Below are positions 16,230-24,880 of a DNA stretch of 48,231 bases, in pieces. The stretch is from Puniceibacterium confluentis. Lineage in GTDB: Bacteria > Pseudomonadota > Alphaproteobacteria > Rhodobacterales > Rhodobacteraceae. The notes below the pieces were generated by a model. It was not told the origin of the DNA. It saw nothing but the letters and a program-made list of their open reading frames with translations, and did no database searches. The position numbers and the translations under genes were made by a program. Position 1 is the first letter of the stretch, and the number at the start of each line of letters is the position of its first letter. The DNA lies in the NCBI RefSeq assembly GCF_007923445.1, contig NZ_VOJI01000022.1:1-48231 (forward strand). The letters run 5' to 3'.

Positions 16230-16977
16230 AACCACGATCATTTCCTTTGAAGAGCAGGTTTTCGATTTTCTCGAGCAGGTTCAGGAACAGAACCGCGAGC
16301 ACGATGATGGAGAAGATCGCAGCATACATGCTGGGATAGTCGGCGATCGAACGGCTGTAGGTGATGATGTCGCCCACTCCGGTCGGGGTGATTTTCAGCT
16401 CGGCCAGAATGGCACCGATAAACCCCGCCGACACCCCCAGCCGCAGCCCGGAAAAGATCACCGGAGAGGCGGCGGGAATGACGATTTTCAGCAGAACGTG
16501 GTGATCCCTGGCAAGGAAGGATGTCGCCATCTCCTTGAGCGACGCAGGCGTGTTGCGCACGGCACTGCTGGTGCTCAGGACGATCACCGGCATTGCCATG
16601 ATGCAGACCACGAACACCTTTGACGTCAGGCCGATGCCGTAGGCCATCACCAGCAGCGGGATCAGGGCCGCCAGCGGCGCGGCCTGCATGACGATGAAGA
16701 TCGGTGAGAACAGCCACTCGAACCGTTCGCTCAGGCCGATCCAGAGACCCAGCCCGATGCCCAGCACGGTCGAGATTGCCACTCCGACGATCAGCGGCTT
16801 CAGGGTTTCGCCATAGGCATGGAAAATGCTGCCGTCAAAGGTCATGCGCGCCAGCGCGGCCATGGATTCAACAAAGGTCGGAAAGGCATAGCTGATCGGT
16901 ATCCGACCCGCGATTTCCCAGGCACCGAACACCAGAAACGCGGACAGGAGTTTCAACATCAAGGATCGGTTTGTCAT
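16216..16977 (-). CDS. ABC importer permease, SsuC/TauC-like
   Basis: A 253-residue permease with six hydrophobic segments and the EAA loop MATSFLARDHHVLLKIVIPAASP near residues 150-175. It is only distantly similar to the other permease in the unit. One ATPase and two different permeases suggest a heterodimeric channel. It lies downstream of the binding-protein gene, separated by a strong hairpin. Confidence 0.9.
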   Translation of the reverse strand: MTNRSLMLKLLSAFLVFGAWEIAGRIPISYAFPTFVESMAALARMTFDGSIFHAYGETLKPLIVGVAISTVLGIGLGLWIGLSERFEWLFSPIFIVMQAAPLAALIPLLVMAYGIGLTSKVFVVCIMAMPVIVLSTSSAVRNTPASLKEMATSFLARDHHVLLKIVIPAASPVIFSGLRLGVSAGFIGAILAELKITPTGVGDIITYSRSIADYPSMYAAIFSIIVLAVLFLNLLEKIENLLFKGNDRGYVTD

Positions 16978-17005
16978 ATCGGCTCTCTGAATGAGTGATC
17001 CCGGG

Positions 17006-17036
17006 GCTCACCGGCCGCAGGGCGCGGCCGGTGAGC
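17006..17036 (-). promoter_or_regulatory. Intercistronic hairpin after binding-protein gene
   Basis: A perfect 13-bp inverted repeat (GCTCACCGGCCGC with a 5-base loop) lies between the stop of the binding-protein gene and the start of the downstream permease gene on the minus strand. Such hairpins often stabilise the mRNA of an abundant binding protein or partly terminate transcription. Confidence 0.65.
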
Positions 17037-17044
17037 ACTGGTGA

Positions 17045-18016
17045 TTACTGGGTCGCGGCGTCGAGCGGCGCGAGATACCAGAAGTCTTCGATGTTCATGT
17101 CCGCCGGGTTGCCATCCAGCTGGCCGGCCGCCGTGTACCATTCAAGATCGGCCATGGCCGCCTTGCGCCCGCCGCCATTGGGATCATAGAGCCCGCCTTC
17201 GACCGCTTCGGTGTAGAACCCGTCCAGTTCGGCCAGAATTTCAGCCGGCAACTGGCCTATGGGGCCGTCCGGATTGGTTTCCCGGCTGATGATCGTCGGG
17301 TCCTCGGCCATGTCGCGCCAGACGCTGAGCAGCGCCGCGACAAGGATGTCAACCTGTTCGCTGTTGGCCTTGATCCAGTCGAGGTTGGCAAACAGCGCCT
17401 CGTCGCTGGCGTCGACGTCGAACATCGGCAGCACATTGAAGCGGTCATCGGCTTCAGCGATGATCTTGTTCTTGTTGGACAGGTCCAGGATCGTGGCCTC
17501 GGCCTGACCGGCGAGCATCGCCACCACCCGGTTTGCCGACCCGGGCACATAGGAGCGGTCGCCGAATTTGATCCCGACCCGTTCTTCGATCACGTTGGCA
17601 ATCGAATCCGTGCCACCGCCGCGCGAATGCAGCATGATCGGCTGTCCGTCCAGCTGCTTGAGGTCGGTGTATTTCTCGACAGCCACAGGGAAGAACTTCA
17701 GTTTCGAGAGCTGAAAGATGATGCGCAGCGGTGCGCGCGACCTTTGCATGGCCGAGTAGGGCGTGCCGAACCCGATATCCATCTGGCCGCTCAGAATGGC
17801 CTGGATCGCCAGTTCCTCGTCGGAAAACGCGGTCCATTCGTAGTCCAGTCCGTTGGCCTTGGCCCGGTCGAGCGCCACAAAGAACGCGGCCAGCTCGTCG
17901 GACGGGGTTTCCGCCAGCGCGATCTTGAGGGTTTCGGCCTGGGCCGTGACCGCCATCGCCAGGACCAGCGGTGCGGCCAGCATGGTCGAGGCCAGGTGTT
18001 TGACAAAGTGTTTCAT
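17045..18016 (-). CDS. ABC importer substrate-binding protein
   Basis: A 323-residue periplasmic binding protein. A Sec signal peptide (MKHFVKHLASTMLAAPLVLA, cleavage after AQA) is followed by a mature SsuA/THI5-like fold with TLKIALAETPSDELAAFF and the ligand-cleft segments LSGQMDIGFGTPYS and GGGTDSIANVI. The start at 18016 is chosen because GGGAGGAG precedes it and the signal peptide begins there. The ligand is unknown; the family covers nitrate, taurine, sulfonates and pyrimidines. It heads the four-gene importer unit and is preceded by the GntR gene. Confidence 0.88.
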   Translation of the reverse strand: MKHFVKHLASTMLAAPLVLAMAVTAQAETLKIALAETPSDELAAFFVALDRAKANGLDYEWTAFSDEELAIQAILSGQMDIGFGTPYSAMQRSRAPLRIIFQLSKLKFFPVAVEKYTDLKQLDGQPIMLHSRGGGTDSIANVIEERVGIKFGDRSYVPGSANRVVAMLAGQAEATILDLSNKNKIIAEADDRFNVLPMFDVDASDEALFANLDWIKANSEQVDILVAALLSVWRDMAEDPTIISRETNPDGPIGQLPAEILAELDGFYTEAVEGGLYDPNGGGRKAAMADLEWYTAAGQLDGNPADMNIEDFWYLAPLDAATQ

Positions 18017-18102
18017 GGTTCTCCTCCCGTTGAACATTGGTCTTTGCAAGTGTGCCGGGGTATGGGTTTTTTGTTATTGTCCCCGGTCGTTGTCGTGGTG
18101 TT

Positions 18103-18795
18103 TCAAACGTCTGCAAACAGGCGGTCCGAAACGGACCGCAAATGGGTGCGCATTGCCTCGTAGGCGGCCTCGGGGTTGCGCTCTGATATGGCCGTTGCAA
18201 TGGCATCGTGTTCCGCAAAGCTGGTGTGCGACGGTGCAGGGCGGGTCGAGGCCCGCACCACAGTTCCCCAGGACACCGCGCGGCGCACCAGATTGAGTTG
18301 TTCGAACAGCGACACGAGCAGCAGGTTGTCGCTCGCCCGGGCGATATGGTGGTGCAGCAGATCGTCCTGTTCTTCGTATTCAGCCCAGGTTGTCGCGGCA
18401 CGGGCACGCGCCATTGCGGCCTGCATCAGCCGGATGTGTTCGCCCGAAGCGTTTACCGCGGCCTCGCGGGCAATAGCCGGTTCAATGACCAGGCGCGCGC
18501 GCATCATCCGGAACGGGGTCAGCTTGCGGCCGAGCTCGATTATGGTGTCCGCAGGCTCGTCCCCATGAGCACCGTCTGACACGAAGGTGCCTTTGCCAAC
18601 ACGCCGCCAGAGTGCGCCTTCACGCTCGAGTGCGTCAAGGGCCTTGCGCAGTTCCGTCCGGGTCAGCGAGAGGCGCTCGGTCAGCTCGCGCTCGGCGGGC
18701 AGGCGGTCGCCGGCCTCATACCCGCCATCGACAATAAAGCTGCGGACCCGCTTGATGGACTGCGTGGCTTTCAAAGGCTTGTTCGACTGGAGCAT
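18103..18795 (-). CDS. GntR-family regulator, FadR subfamily
   Basis: A 230-residue regulator with an N-terminal winged helix (VDGGYEAGDRLPAERELTERLSL, then RTELRKALDALEREGALWRR) and an all-helical FCD effector domain with metal-site histidines (LHHHIARASDNLL, HDAIATAISERNPEAA). Start at 18795 has GGGAG upstream and aligns with the usual short N-terminal tail. It lies 86 bases before the binding-protein gene on the same strand and is divergent from the hydrolase gene. It likely controls both from the palindromes between them. Confidence 0.88.
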   Translation of the reverse strand: MLQSNKPLKATQSIKRVRSFIVDGGYEAGDRLPAERELTERLSLTRTELRKALDALEREGALWRRVGKGTFVSDGAHGDEPADTIIELGRKLTPFRMMRARLVIEPAIAREAAVNASGEHIRLMQAAMARARAATTWAEYEEQDDLLHHHIARASDNLLLVSLFEQLNLVRRAVSWGTVVRASTRPAPSHTSFAEHDAIATAISERNPEAAYEAMRTHLRSVSDRLFADV

Positions 18796-18874
18796 CGTCA
18801 CTCCCAATGGTTGATCAATTTCGGCCTGATTCCAAGGCAACTGTGAAAATCATTGCTGATCGAACCATGTATAT

Positions 18875-18895
18875 CAACCAAAATCGGATTGGTTG
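18875..18895. promoter_or_regulatory. Candidate operator between gntR and hydrolase gene
   Basis: CAACCAA-N7-TTGGTTG is a perfect 7-bp inverted repeat in the divergent region. A related half site, GGTTGAT, lies at 18809-18815. Position and symmetry suggest a site for the adjacent GntR regulator, which is inference. Confidence 0.5.
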
Positions 18896-18959
18896 GGATT
18901 GATCTGTCGCGAGAGCCCGGCTATCAAGTTGCTGTAAAGATAACTCTGGGAGGATATAA

Positions 18960-19643
18960 GTGTCTGATTTTGTTATACCAACGCCCCCTGTCGCATCGAT
19001 TCCCGTCGCCGGGGGCGGTGCGTTCCCTGTGCGCCGCGTTTATTGCATTGGTCGGAATTACGCCGCCCATGCCGTCGAGATGGGGCATGACCCGGATCGC
19101 GAGTCGCCGTTTTTCTTTCAGAAGAACCCGGACAACCTGGATTCCAGCGGATCGTTTCCGTACCCGGATCAAAGCGACGACGTGCACCACGAGATCGAAT
19201 TGCTGGTGGCGCTGAAATCCGGTGGCACGAACATCAAGGTCGAAGATGCGCTGGACCACGTCTGGGGGTATGCGCCTGCACTGGACATGACCCGGCGCGA
19301 CCTTCAGGGCGTGGCCAAGAAAATGGGACGCCCCTGGGAAATCGGCAAGGCGTTCGAGCGCTCGGCCCCGGTCGGGCCGCTCCAGTCGGTTGCGGATGTC
19401 GGGCATCTGGACACCGGCCGGGTCGCGCTGAAGATCAACGGCGAGGTGCGGCAGGAAGGGGACATGAACCAGATGATCTGGAAGGTTCCCGAAATGATTT
19501 CCTATCTCTCCGACTTTTTCGAACTGGCGGCTGGCGATGTCATCATGTCCGGTACTCCGTCGGGTGTGGGTCCCGTGGCGCGCGGGGACGAAATGCTTGT
19601 CTCGATCGCCGGACTGAACGATCTCTCGGTCAAGGTTGTATAA
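18960..19643 (+). CDS. Fumarylacetoacetate hydrolase-family enzyme
   Basis: A 227-residue cytoplasmic enzyme of the FAH superfamily. The family pattern is clear: GRNYAAHAVEMG, FFFQKNPDNLD, DDVHHEIELLVALKSG (the metal-binding His/Glu set), ALDMTRRDLQ and the end SGTPSGVGPVARGD. Closest are fumarylpyruvate hydrolases (NagK) and acylpyruvases of aromatic-acid pathways. The exact substrate is uncertain. Start is GTG with GGGAGG upstream. It precedes the TRAP genes and is divergent from the GntR gene, so it probably acts on the imported compound or its product. Confidence 0.87.
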   Translation: MSDFVIPTPPVASIPVAGGGAFPVRRVYCIGRNYAAHAVEMGHDPDRESPFFFQKNPDNLDSSGSFPYPDQSDDVHHEIELLVALKSGGTNIKVEDALDHVWGYAPALDMTRRDLQGVAKKMGRPWEIGKAFERSAPVGPLQSVADVGHLDTGRVALKINGEVRQEGDMNQMIWKVPEMISYLSDFFELAAGDVIMSGTPSGVGPVARGDEMLVSIAGLNDLSVKVV

Positions 19644-19967
19644 TCCGGTGCAGTGAACCGCCCCGCCGGGAGCAACGACGGAAATCGCCCGGTGCCGATG
19701 TCGGCGTCGGGCTTCTTGCGTTTTCTGGTGGCGCCAGGCGGGCGGCATGCCGCGACCGCCCTCGGGCCCTTGACCCAGTAAGGCACGTCCACACTTCTCA
19801 TTATTAATAACTAGTATACTAGAATACCTTCTGGTAAGAACCGAATTGCGGGAGATTCTGCAAAGTGCCAGCGTCGCAGAACGGGACGGCCAGGCAGACT
19901 TCACAATACCGACGTCTTGTGCCTGAACGCATCACGCACGCCACGAAACGTTTCCAGGGAGGAACAC
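19644..19967. other. Gap between hydrolase and TRAP genes
   Basis: No protein gene. The second half is AT-rich for this genome and holds a perfect palindrome (19811-19822), so it probably carries the TRAP promoter. Confidence 0.6.
19811..19822. promoter_or_regulatory. CTAGTATACTAG palindrome upstream of TRAP operon
   Basis: A perfect 12-bp palindrome lies about 145 bases before the TRAP binding-protein gene, in the AT-rich part of the gap. It resembles operators of FadR-type GntR regulators in shape, but the regulator is not known. Confidence 0.5.
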
Positions 19968-20969
19968 ATGAAACTATTCAACGCCGCCAAAGGTCTGGTG
20001 AAGGGCGCCGGCTTTGCCGCTGTCGTCGCCGCAACAATTTCCGCCGCCAGCGCGCAGGACGTGACGCTGCGTGGCGCAAGCATGTTTGATGAAAACCACG
20101 CCTTTACAAAGACGATGGTCAAGTTTGCCGAACTTGTGGACGAAAATTATGACGGCGAAGTCGCATTCGACCTGCGCCTGAACGGCGAGCTTGGTGTCGA
20201 ATCCGATTACGTGACCTTCCTTCAGCAGGGCGTCGCGATTGACTATACCATCATGGCACCGTCCAACATGGCCACCTTCGCACCGTCCATTCCGCTGATG
20301 GACATGCCGTTCCTGTTCCGCGATCCGGCCCATTGGGAGGCGGTGCTGTCCAGCGACGTTCTCAAGCCGCTGGAAGACGAGCTTTTGGAAAAAGCCGACA
20401 TCATGGTGGTCGGGTATACCGGCGGCGGCGTCCGCAACCTGATTTCCAGCCAGCCGATCGGAAATCTGGACGAACTGAACGGCCACAAGATGCGCGTCAT
20501 GGGCGCCCCGATCCAGGCGCAGATCTTTTCGGCCCTGACAGCGGCCCCATCGGCCATCGCCTACAACGAAGTTTACAACGCGATCCAGACCGGGGTCATC
20601 GCCGGTTTCGAAAACGAGGCGGCCAGCATCCAGAACCTCAAGTTCTACGAAGTTGCACCGAACCTCACCCTGACCAAGCACACCATCACCGTGCGCCCCA
20701 TCGTGATGAGCGGCAAGACCTTCCGCAAGCTGCCTGAGGATCTGCAGGCGGCCGTGCTCAAGGCCGGCGCCGAGGCAGGGGCCTTCGGGCGGGAACTGGA
20801 ATCCCGCGAAGATGCGCTGAAGCTTCAGGAAATGGTCGACGCCGGTCAGCTGCAGGTGCAGGATTTCGAGAACCGTGAAATGCTGCTGGAAATGGTCGTC
20901 CCGGTTCAGGATGCCTATGCGGCGGAAATCGGTGCGACGGACCTGCTGAGCGCCATTCGCGCCAAGTAA
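19968..20969 (+). CDS. TRAP transporter binding protein, DctP family
   Basis: A 333-residue periplasmic solute-binding protein of the DctP/TAXI-like TRAP group. A signal peptide (residues 1-29, cleaved after AASA) precedes QDVTLRGASMFDENHAF. The conserved ligand-arginine region is in GHKMRVMGAPIQAQI and the family segment AYNEVYNAIQTGVIAGFENE follows. The start at 19968 is chosen because of AGGGAGGA upstream and the signal peptide. The substrate is probably a carboxylate. It heads the three-gene TRAP unit. Confidence 0.93.
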   Translation: MKLFNAAKGLVKGAGFAAVVAATISAASAQDVTLRGASMFDENHAFTKTMVKFAELVDENYDGEVAFDLRLNGELGVESDYVTFLQQGVAIDYTIMAPSNMATFAPSIPLMDMPFLFRDPAHWEAVLSSDVLKPLEDELLEKADIMVVGYTGGGVRNLISSQPIGNLDELNGHKMRVMGAPIQAQIFSALTAAPSAIAYNEVYNAIQTGVIAGFENEAASIQNLKFYEVAPNLTLTKHTITVRPIVMSGKTFRKLPEDLQAAVLKAGAEAGAFGRELESREDALKLQEMVDAGQLQVQDFENREMLLEMVVPVQDAYAAEIGATDLLSAIRAK

Positions 20970-21062
20970 GCATGCCGATCTGAAAAGCACGCATTCCGGG
21001 AGCTGCTCCCGGGGTGCGTCCTGTCGGGGCGGAAAGCGGCAAACACCATGAAGGGCGTGAAT

Positions 21063-21554
21063 ATGGGGCGAGTACTCGAGACATTTTGCCAGGGTCTGCG
21101 GATTCTGTTGGGGGTGCTGGTGGCCGCCCTTGCCATTCCGGTCGGAATGCAGGTGCTGGCCCGCTATACCGGAGTGATCCCGGTCTATCTCTGGACCGAA
21201 GAGCTTTCGACATTCATCTTTGTCTGGGTGGTGATGATCGGGTCCATGATCGCGGTCTGGGACGGCAGCCATTTCGACGTCCGTGTCATTCCCGATGCGA
21301 CCCGGCCCCTTTCGATCCTGTTGCAAAAGGCTGTGGTGCTGGTGCTGATTGCCGCCTTCGGGATCGTTTTTGCCTGGTACGGCATCGAATACGCCGAATT
21401 CGGCGCCCTGCAGAAGTCGGTGATGATGCAGGTGAACAAGCTGGTGACATTCATCTCCGTACCGATTTCCGGCGCGGTCTGGGCGGTGTTCGCCCTTTAC
21501 AGACTTGCCGAAGCGTTCGGCGAATACCGTACATCCGGGAAGGTGACCTCATGA
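21063..21554 (+). CDS. TRAP transporter small permease, DctQ family
   Basis: A 163-residue protein with four hydrophobic segments, the usual DctQ topology. The segment VYLWTEELSTFIFVWVVMIG is the DctQ signature region. The ATG at 21063 has AAGGG seven bases upstream; one five codons earlier is also possible. It overlaps the large permease start by four bases. Confidence 0.9.
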   Translation: MGRVLETFCQGLRILLGVLVAALAIPVGMQVLARYTGVIPVYLWTEELSTFIFVWVVMIGSMIAVWDGSHFDVRVIPDATRPLSILLQKAVVLVLIAAFGIVFAWYGIEYAEFGALQKSVMMQVNKLVTFISVPISGAVWAVFALYRLAEAFGEYRTSGKVTS

Positions 21555-22861
21555 TCGTTTCAACCGGCCTTGCCTGTGCCATTCTGGTCGGCGGGTTTCT
21601 GTTCCTGGTGCTGATCCGGGTGCCGGTGGCCTTTGCCCTGGGCATTGCAACTGTGCCGATCGTTCTGCTCGACATCCGCCTGACCCCGTTCATCGTGCTG
21701 GACCGGATGTTCCAGTCCTACAACTCCTTCATCCTGCTGGCGGTGCCTTTCTTCCTGCTGGCAGCGAACCTGATGAATTCGGGCAAGATTACCGACCGGC
21801 TGATCGAACTGGCGCGGGTGCTGACCGGCTGGATGCCGGGCGGGCTGGGCCATGTGAACGTGGCGGTGTCGATGCTGTTTGCCGGCATCTCCGGCTCGTC
21901 AACCGCCGATGCGGCGGGCTGTGGCAAGATCCTGATCCCGGCGATGGTCAGGGAAGGATATGACACCCGCTTTGCCATCGCGATCACGGCCTGTTCGTCG
22001 GTGATGGGGGTGATCATTCCGCCCAGCATCCTGATGGTGGTCTGGGGCGGGGTGATGCAGGTCTCCGTCGGCGCGCTGTTCCTCGCCGGTGCAATTCCCG
22101 GTTTGATGATCGGACTTGCGTTGATGGCTACGGTCTATGGCTATGCCAAGGTCTACAACTATCCGACCGCAGGCCGCCCCAACTGGGCAGAGTTCTGGCA
22201 CGCGTTGCGCGGTGCCGGCCTGGCGATGATGACCCCGGTTCTGGTGATTGGCGGCATTGTCGGCGGCATCGTGACCCCGACCGAAAGCGCGATCATCGCG
22301 GCGGCCTATGCGCTGATCCTCGGCATGTTCGTCTACCGTACGGTGACGGTGCGCGATCTGGGCCATATCTTCTATGACACGGGCCGGTTCGCGTCGATTT
22401 CCCTGTTCGCCATTGGCACCGCCTCGGCCTTTGGCTGGATGCTGGCGTTTTTCAATGTGCCGCGTCTGATCGTGACCTTCATGACGACGCTTGAGTTCGG
22501 CAGCTTTGGCACCGCCATGGTCATTGCCGGCCTGTTCCTGTTCTTCGGGCTGTTCATCGACGCGATCCCCACCATCATCATTCTGGGCACGGTTCTGTTG
22601 CCGGTGGCGACAGCGGCAGAGATCCACCCGGTGGTCTTTGCGATCATCGGCATCGTGTCCCTGGCCTTTGGGCTGGTGACGCCGCCCTACGGCCTGTGCC
22701 TGCTGATCTCGGCGGCGATTGGCGGGATGAACGTGGTACAGGTGATGCGCGACGTGGTCATCATCCTGATTCCGATGTTGCTGATCCTGATCCTGATCAT
22801 CCTGTTTCCGGAAATCGCCCTGTGGCTGCCACGGGCCTTGATGCCGGGGACGTTCAGATAG
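21551..22861 (+). CDS. TRAP transporter large permease, DctM family
   Basis: A 436-residue membrane protein with twelve hydrophobic segments. DctM signatures include FAGISGSSTADAAGCGKILIP, MGVIIPPSILMVVWG and GLVTPPYGLC. It forms the sodium-coupled carrier with DctQ. The ATG at 21551 overlaps the stop of dctQ, which argues against longer forms. The final helix ends with a short tail. Confidence 0.95.
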   Translation: MIVSTGLACAILVGGFLFLVLIRVPVAFALGIATVPIVLLDIRLTPFIVLDRMFQSYNSFILLAVPFFLLAANLMNSGKITDRLIELARVLTGWMPGGLGHVNVAVSMLFAGISGSSTADAAGCGKILIPAMVREGYDTRFAIAITACSSVMGVIIPPSILMVVWGGVMQVSVGALFLAGAIPGLMIGLALMATVYGYAKVYNYPTAGRPNWAEFWHALRGAGLAMMTPVLVIGGIVGGIVTPTESAIIAAAYALILGMFVYRTVTVRDLGHIFYDTGRFASISLFAIGTASAFGWMLAFFNVPRLIVTFMTTLEFGSFGTAMVIAGLFLFFGLFIDAIPTIIILGTVLLPVATAAEIHPVVFAIIGIVSLAFGLVTPPYGLCLLISAAIGGMNVVQVMRDVVIILIPMLLILILIILFPEIALWLPRALMPGTFR

Positions 22862-22879
22862 GCGTGGTTGCAACGGAAA

Positions 22880-22897
22880 GACGGCAACCGTGCCGTC
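22880..22897 (-). terminator. Hairpin between TRAP and cytochrome genes
   Basis: GACGGCA and TGCCGTC form a 7-bp stem with a 4-base loop. On the minus strand the stem is followed by a short TTTCC run, so it may end the cytochrome transcript. It is a weak call. Confidence 0.35.
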
Positions 22898-22981
22898 CGG
22901 CGCAGACCGCCCCGCGGGCAAGGCCGCAGTCGGCACAGCGCCGCCGCCCGCAGCCAGCGGCGGGTCCGGTGCCGACCGGGA

Positions 22982-23557
22982 TCACGGCGCGGTCGAAATC
23001 TCGATCCTGACCGCGGCGTACCAGTCGGCGGCGGCGCGGATCTCGGCATCTGTTAGGTCGGCGGCGATGGCAGACATCACCTCGTGCGTGCGCTTGCCGA
23101 TCCGGAACGCCTTGAGCTGGGTTTCGATATAGATGTTGGTCTCGCCGGCCAGGTTCGGCACGTCGTCCATCTGGCCGATGCCATCCGCGCCGTGACAGGC
23201 GACACACAGGTCAGGAGCGTCCGAGGCATCGGCGGTCAGCGTTGCGGTCGCGGTGTGGCTGGCGAACCAGGCGGCCAGATCGGCGATCTGCTGATCCGAC
23301 AGCGACTGGGCCACAACGCTCATCATCTCGTGGGTGCGGCTGCCGTCCCGAAAGGCGGTCAGCTGCGCGGCGAGATAACCGGCGGGCTCGCCGCCGATAT
23401 GCGGGGCAATCGGGATCTTGGCAAAGCCGTCGATGCCGTGGCAGGTGCGGCACTGACCGGCCAGCTTGCGACCCTCCGCCGGATCCGCGGCGGTTTCGGC
23501 GGACACTGCCCCGGCGAGGATCACCCCGCCGAGGCCCAGGAACAGCGCTCTGATCAT
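22982..23557 (-). CDS. Di-haem cytochrome c, c4-like
   Basis: A 191-residue periplasmic electron carrier. A signal peptide (residues 1-20) is followed by two haem sites, CRTCH (36-40) and CVACH (118-122), and two matching axial-methionine segments, THEMMSVVAQSLSD and THEVMSAIAADLTD. The internal repeat and length fit cytochrome c4. It overlaps the quinoprotein dehydrogenase gene by four bases, so it very probably takes electrons from that enzyme or from the neighbouring flavoprotein and passes them to the respiratory chain. Confidence 0.92.
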   Translation of the reverse strand: MIRALFLGLGGVILAGAVSAETAADPAEGRKLAGQCRTCHGIDGFAKIPIAPHIGGEPAGYLAAQLTAFRDGSRTHEMMSVVAQSLSDQQIADLAAWFASHTATATLTADASDAPDLCVACHGADGIGQMDDVPNLAGETNIYIETQLKAFRIGKRTHEVMSAIAADLTDAEIRAAADWYAAVRIEISTAP

Positions 23558-24807
23558 TGCTCGTAACTGATCCGGTACAGCGCGCCGGCCAGATCGTCGG
23601 ACACCAGGATCGAGCCATCGCGCAGATTGGCCACATCGACCGGACGGCCAAGATATTCGCCGTTCTCGTCAATCCAGCCCTCGGCAAAGGGCACGGTGGT
23701 CACAGTGCCTTCTGCATCCACGGTCGAGACCATGACCCGCGCACCCACCGGCGTGGTGCGGTTCCACGAGCCGTGCTGGGCCGAAAAGATCGCGCCCTGG
23801 TACTTGGCCGGGAACTGCTTGCCGGTGTAGAACACCATGCCCAGATCGGCGGCATGGGCGACGGTTGCAGAGACCGGCATGGTGACGTCCACCGGGACCT
23901 CTTCGGACTTGTATTCGTTGGTACGGGTGTCGCCGCCGCCATACCAGGGGTGGCCGAAATGCAGCCCGACCTCGGTCATGTGGTTGATCTCACCCGGCGG
24001 AATGTCGTCCCCCATGCCATCGACCTGGTTGTCGGTGAACCACAGATCGCCGGTTGCCGGGTCGAAATCCTGACCGACAGAGTTGCGCACACCGCGCGCG
24101 ATGACCTCGCGCCCGGTGCCATCGGTGTTCATGCGGATGATGCCGCCGATGCCGGTCTCGTCGTAAAGCTCGAGCTTGTCGGGCGGGGCGACGTTGTGCG
24201 GCTGCCCCAGCGAGATGTAGAGCTTGCCGTCCGGGCCGATGTCGCAGACCCGGGCAGTGTGGTTGAAGCTTTCCTCAGAGGCAGGGATCAGCTCGCCCTG
24301 GGGCACCACCTGACCGACCGCGACATCGGGCGACTCGTAGAAGAACTCGGCGGCGGGAAACACCAGGACCCGGTTCTGCTCGGCGATATAGAGGAACCCG
24401 TCCGGGCTGAAGCAGACGCCGTTGGGGATGGTGAAGGTCAGCGACGGGGCGAAGTCCTTGACCTCGTCGGCAACGCGGTCCTTGTTGCGGTCGGTGACGG
24501 CCCAGACCTTGTCCTTTCGGGTGCCGACAAAGGTGACGACCCCCTGCGGGCCGACCGCGATATGGCGGGCATCCGGAACGATGGCGTAGAGCTCGATCTT
24601 GAACCCGTCGGGCATCTTGATCCGCTCGAGCGTCTTCTTGATTCCGTCGGCATAGGTGCCGGACTGGTCGACAACGGCGAAATCCTTGACGCCGGTGGAC
24701 TGCATGCTTTGCAGCCGTTCGATGTTGGCAGGCAGATCGGCGCTCTGGGCCGCGGCATAGCCTGTGGTCATCGCCAGTGCGGCGATCGAAGTCAGCAGCT
24801 TGGTCAT
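23554..24807 (-). CDS. PQQ-type sugar/sorbosone dehydrogenase
   Basis: A 417-residue exported beta-propeller protein of the glucose/sorbosone dehydrogenase family (GSDH). A signal peptide (MTKLLTSIAALAMTTGYAAA) is followed by PNGVCFSPDGFLYIAEQNRV, DIGPDGKLYISLGQPHN, the RGVRNSVGQDFDP motif and FSAQHGSWNRTTPVG, the calcium/PQQ-site region of these enzymes. Substrate could be a sugar, aldehyde or alcohol. No PQQ biosynthesis gene is in the window. It is coupled to the cytochrome gene and lies 73 bases after the GMC gene. Confidence 0.88.
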   Translation of the reverse strand: MTKLLTSIAALAMTTGYAAAQSADLPANIERLQSMQSTGVKDFAVVDQSGTYADGIKKTLERIKMPDGFKIELYAIVPDARHIAVGPQGVVTFVGTRKDKVWAVTDRNKDRVADEVKDFAPSLTFTIPNGVCFSPDGFLYIAEQNRVLVFPAAEFFYESPDVAVGQVVPQGELIPASEESFNHTARVCDIGPDGKLYISLGQPHNVAPPDKLELYDETGIGGIIRMNTDGTGREVIARGVRNSVGQDFDPATGDLWFTDNQVDGMGDDIPPGEINHMTEVGLHFGHPWYGGGDTRTNEYKSEEVPVDVTMPVSATVAHAADLGMVFYTGKQFPAKYQGAIFSAQHGSWNRTTPVGARVMVSTVDAEGTVTTVPFAEGWIDENGEYLGRPVDVANLRDGSILVSDDLAGALYRISYEQ

Positions 24808-24880
24808 TGTTTCTCTCCTCCCCCAGTGGCTGGTGACGGGCCGCTGCGGACGGCCCGCCTCCGGTGCAAACGCCGGTGAG

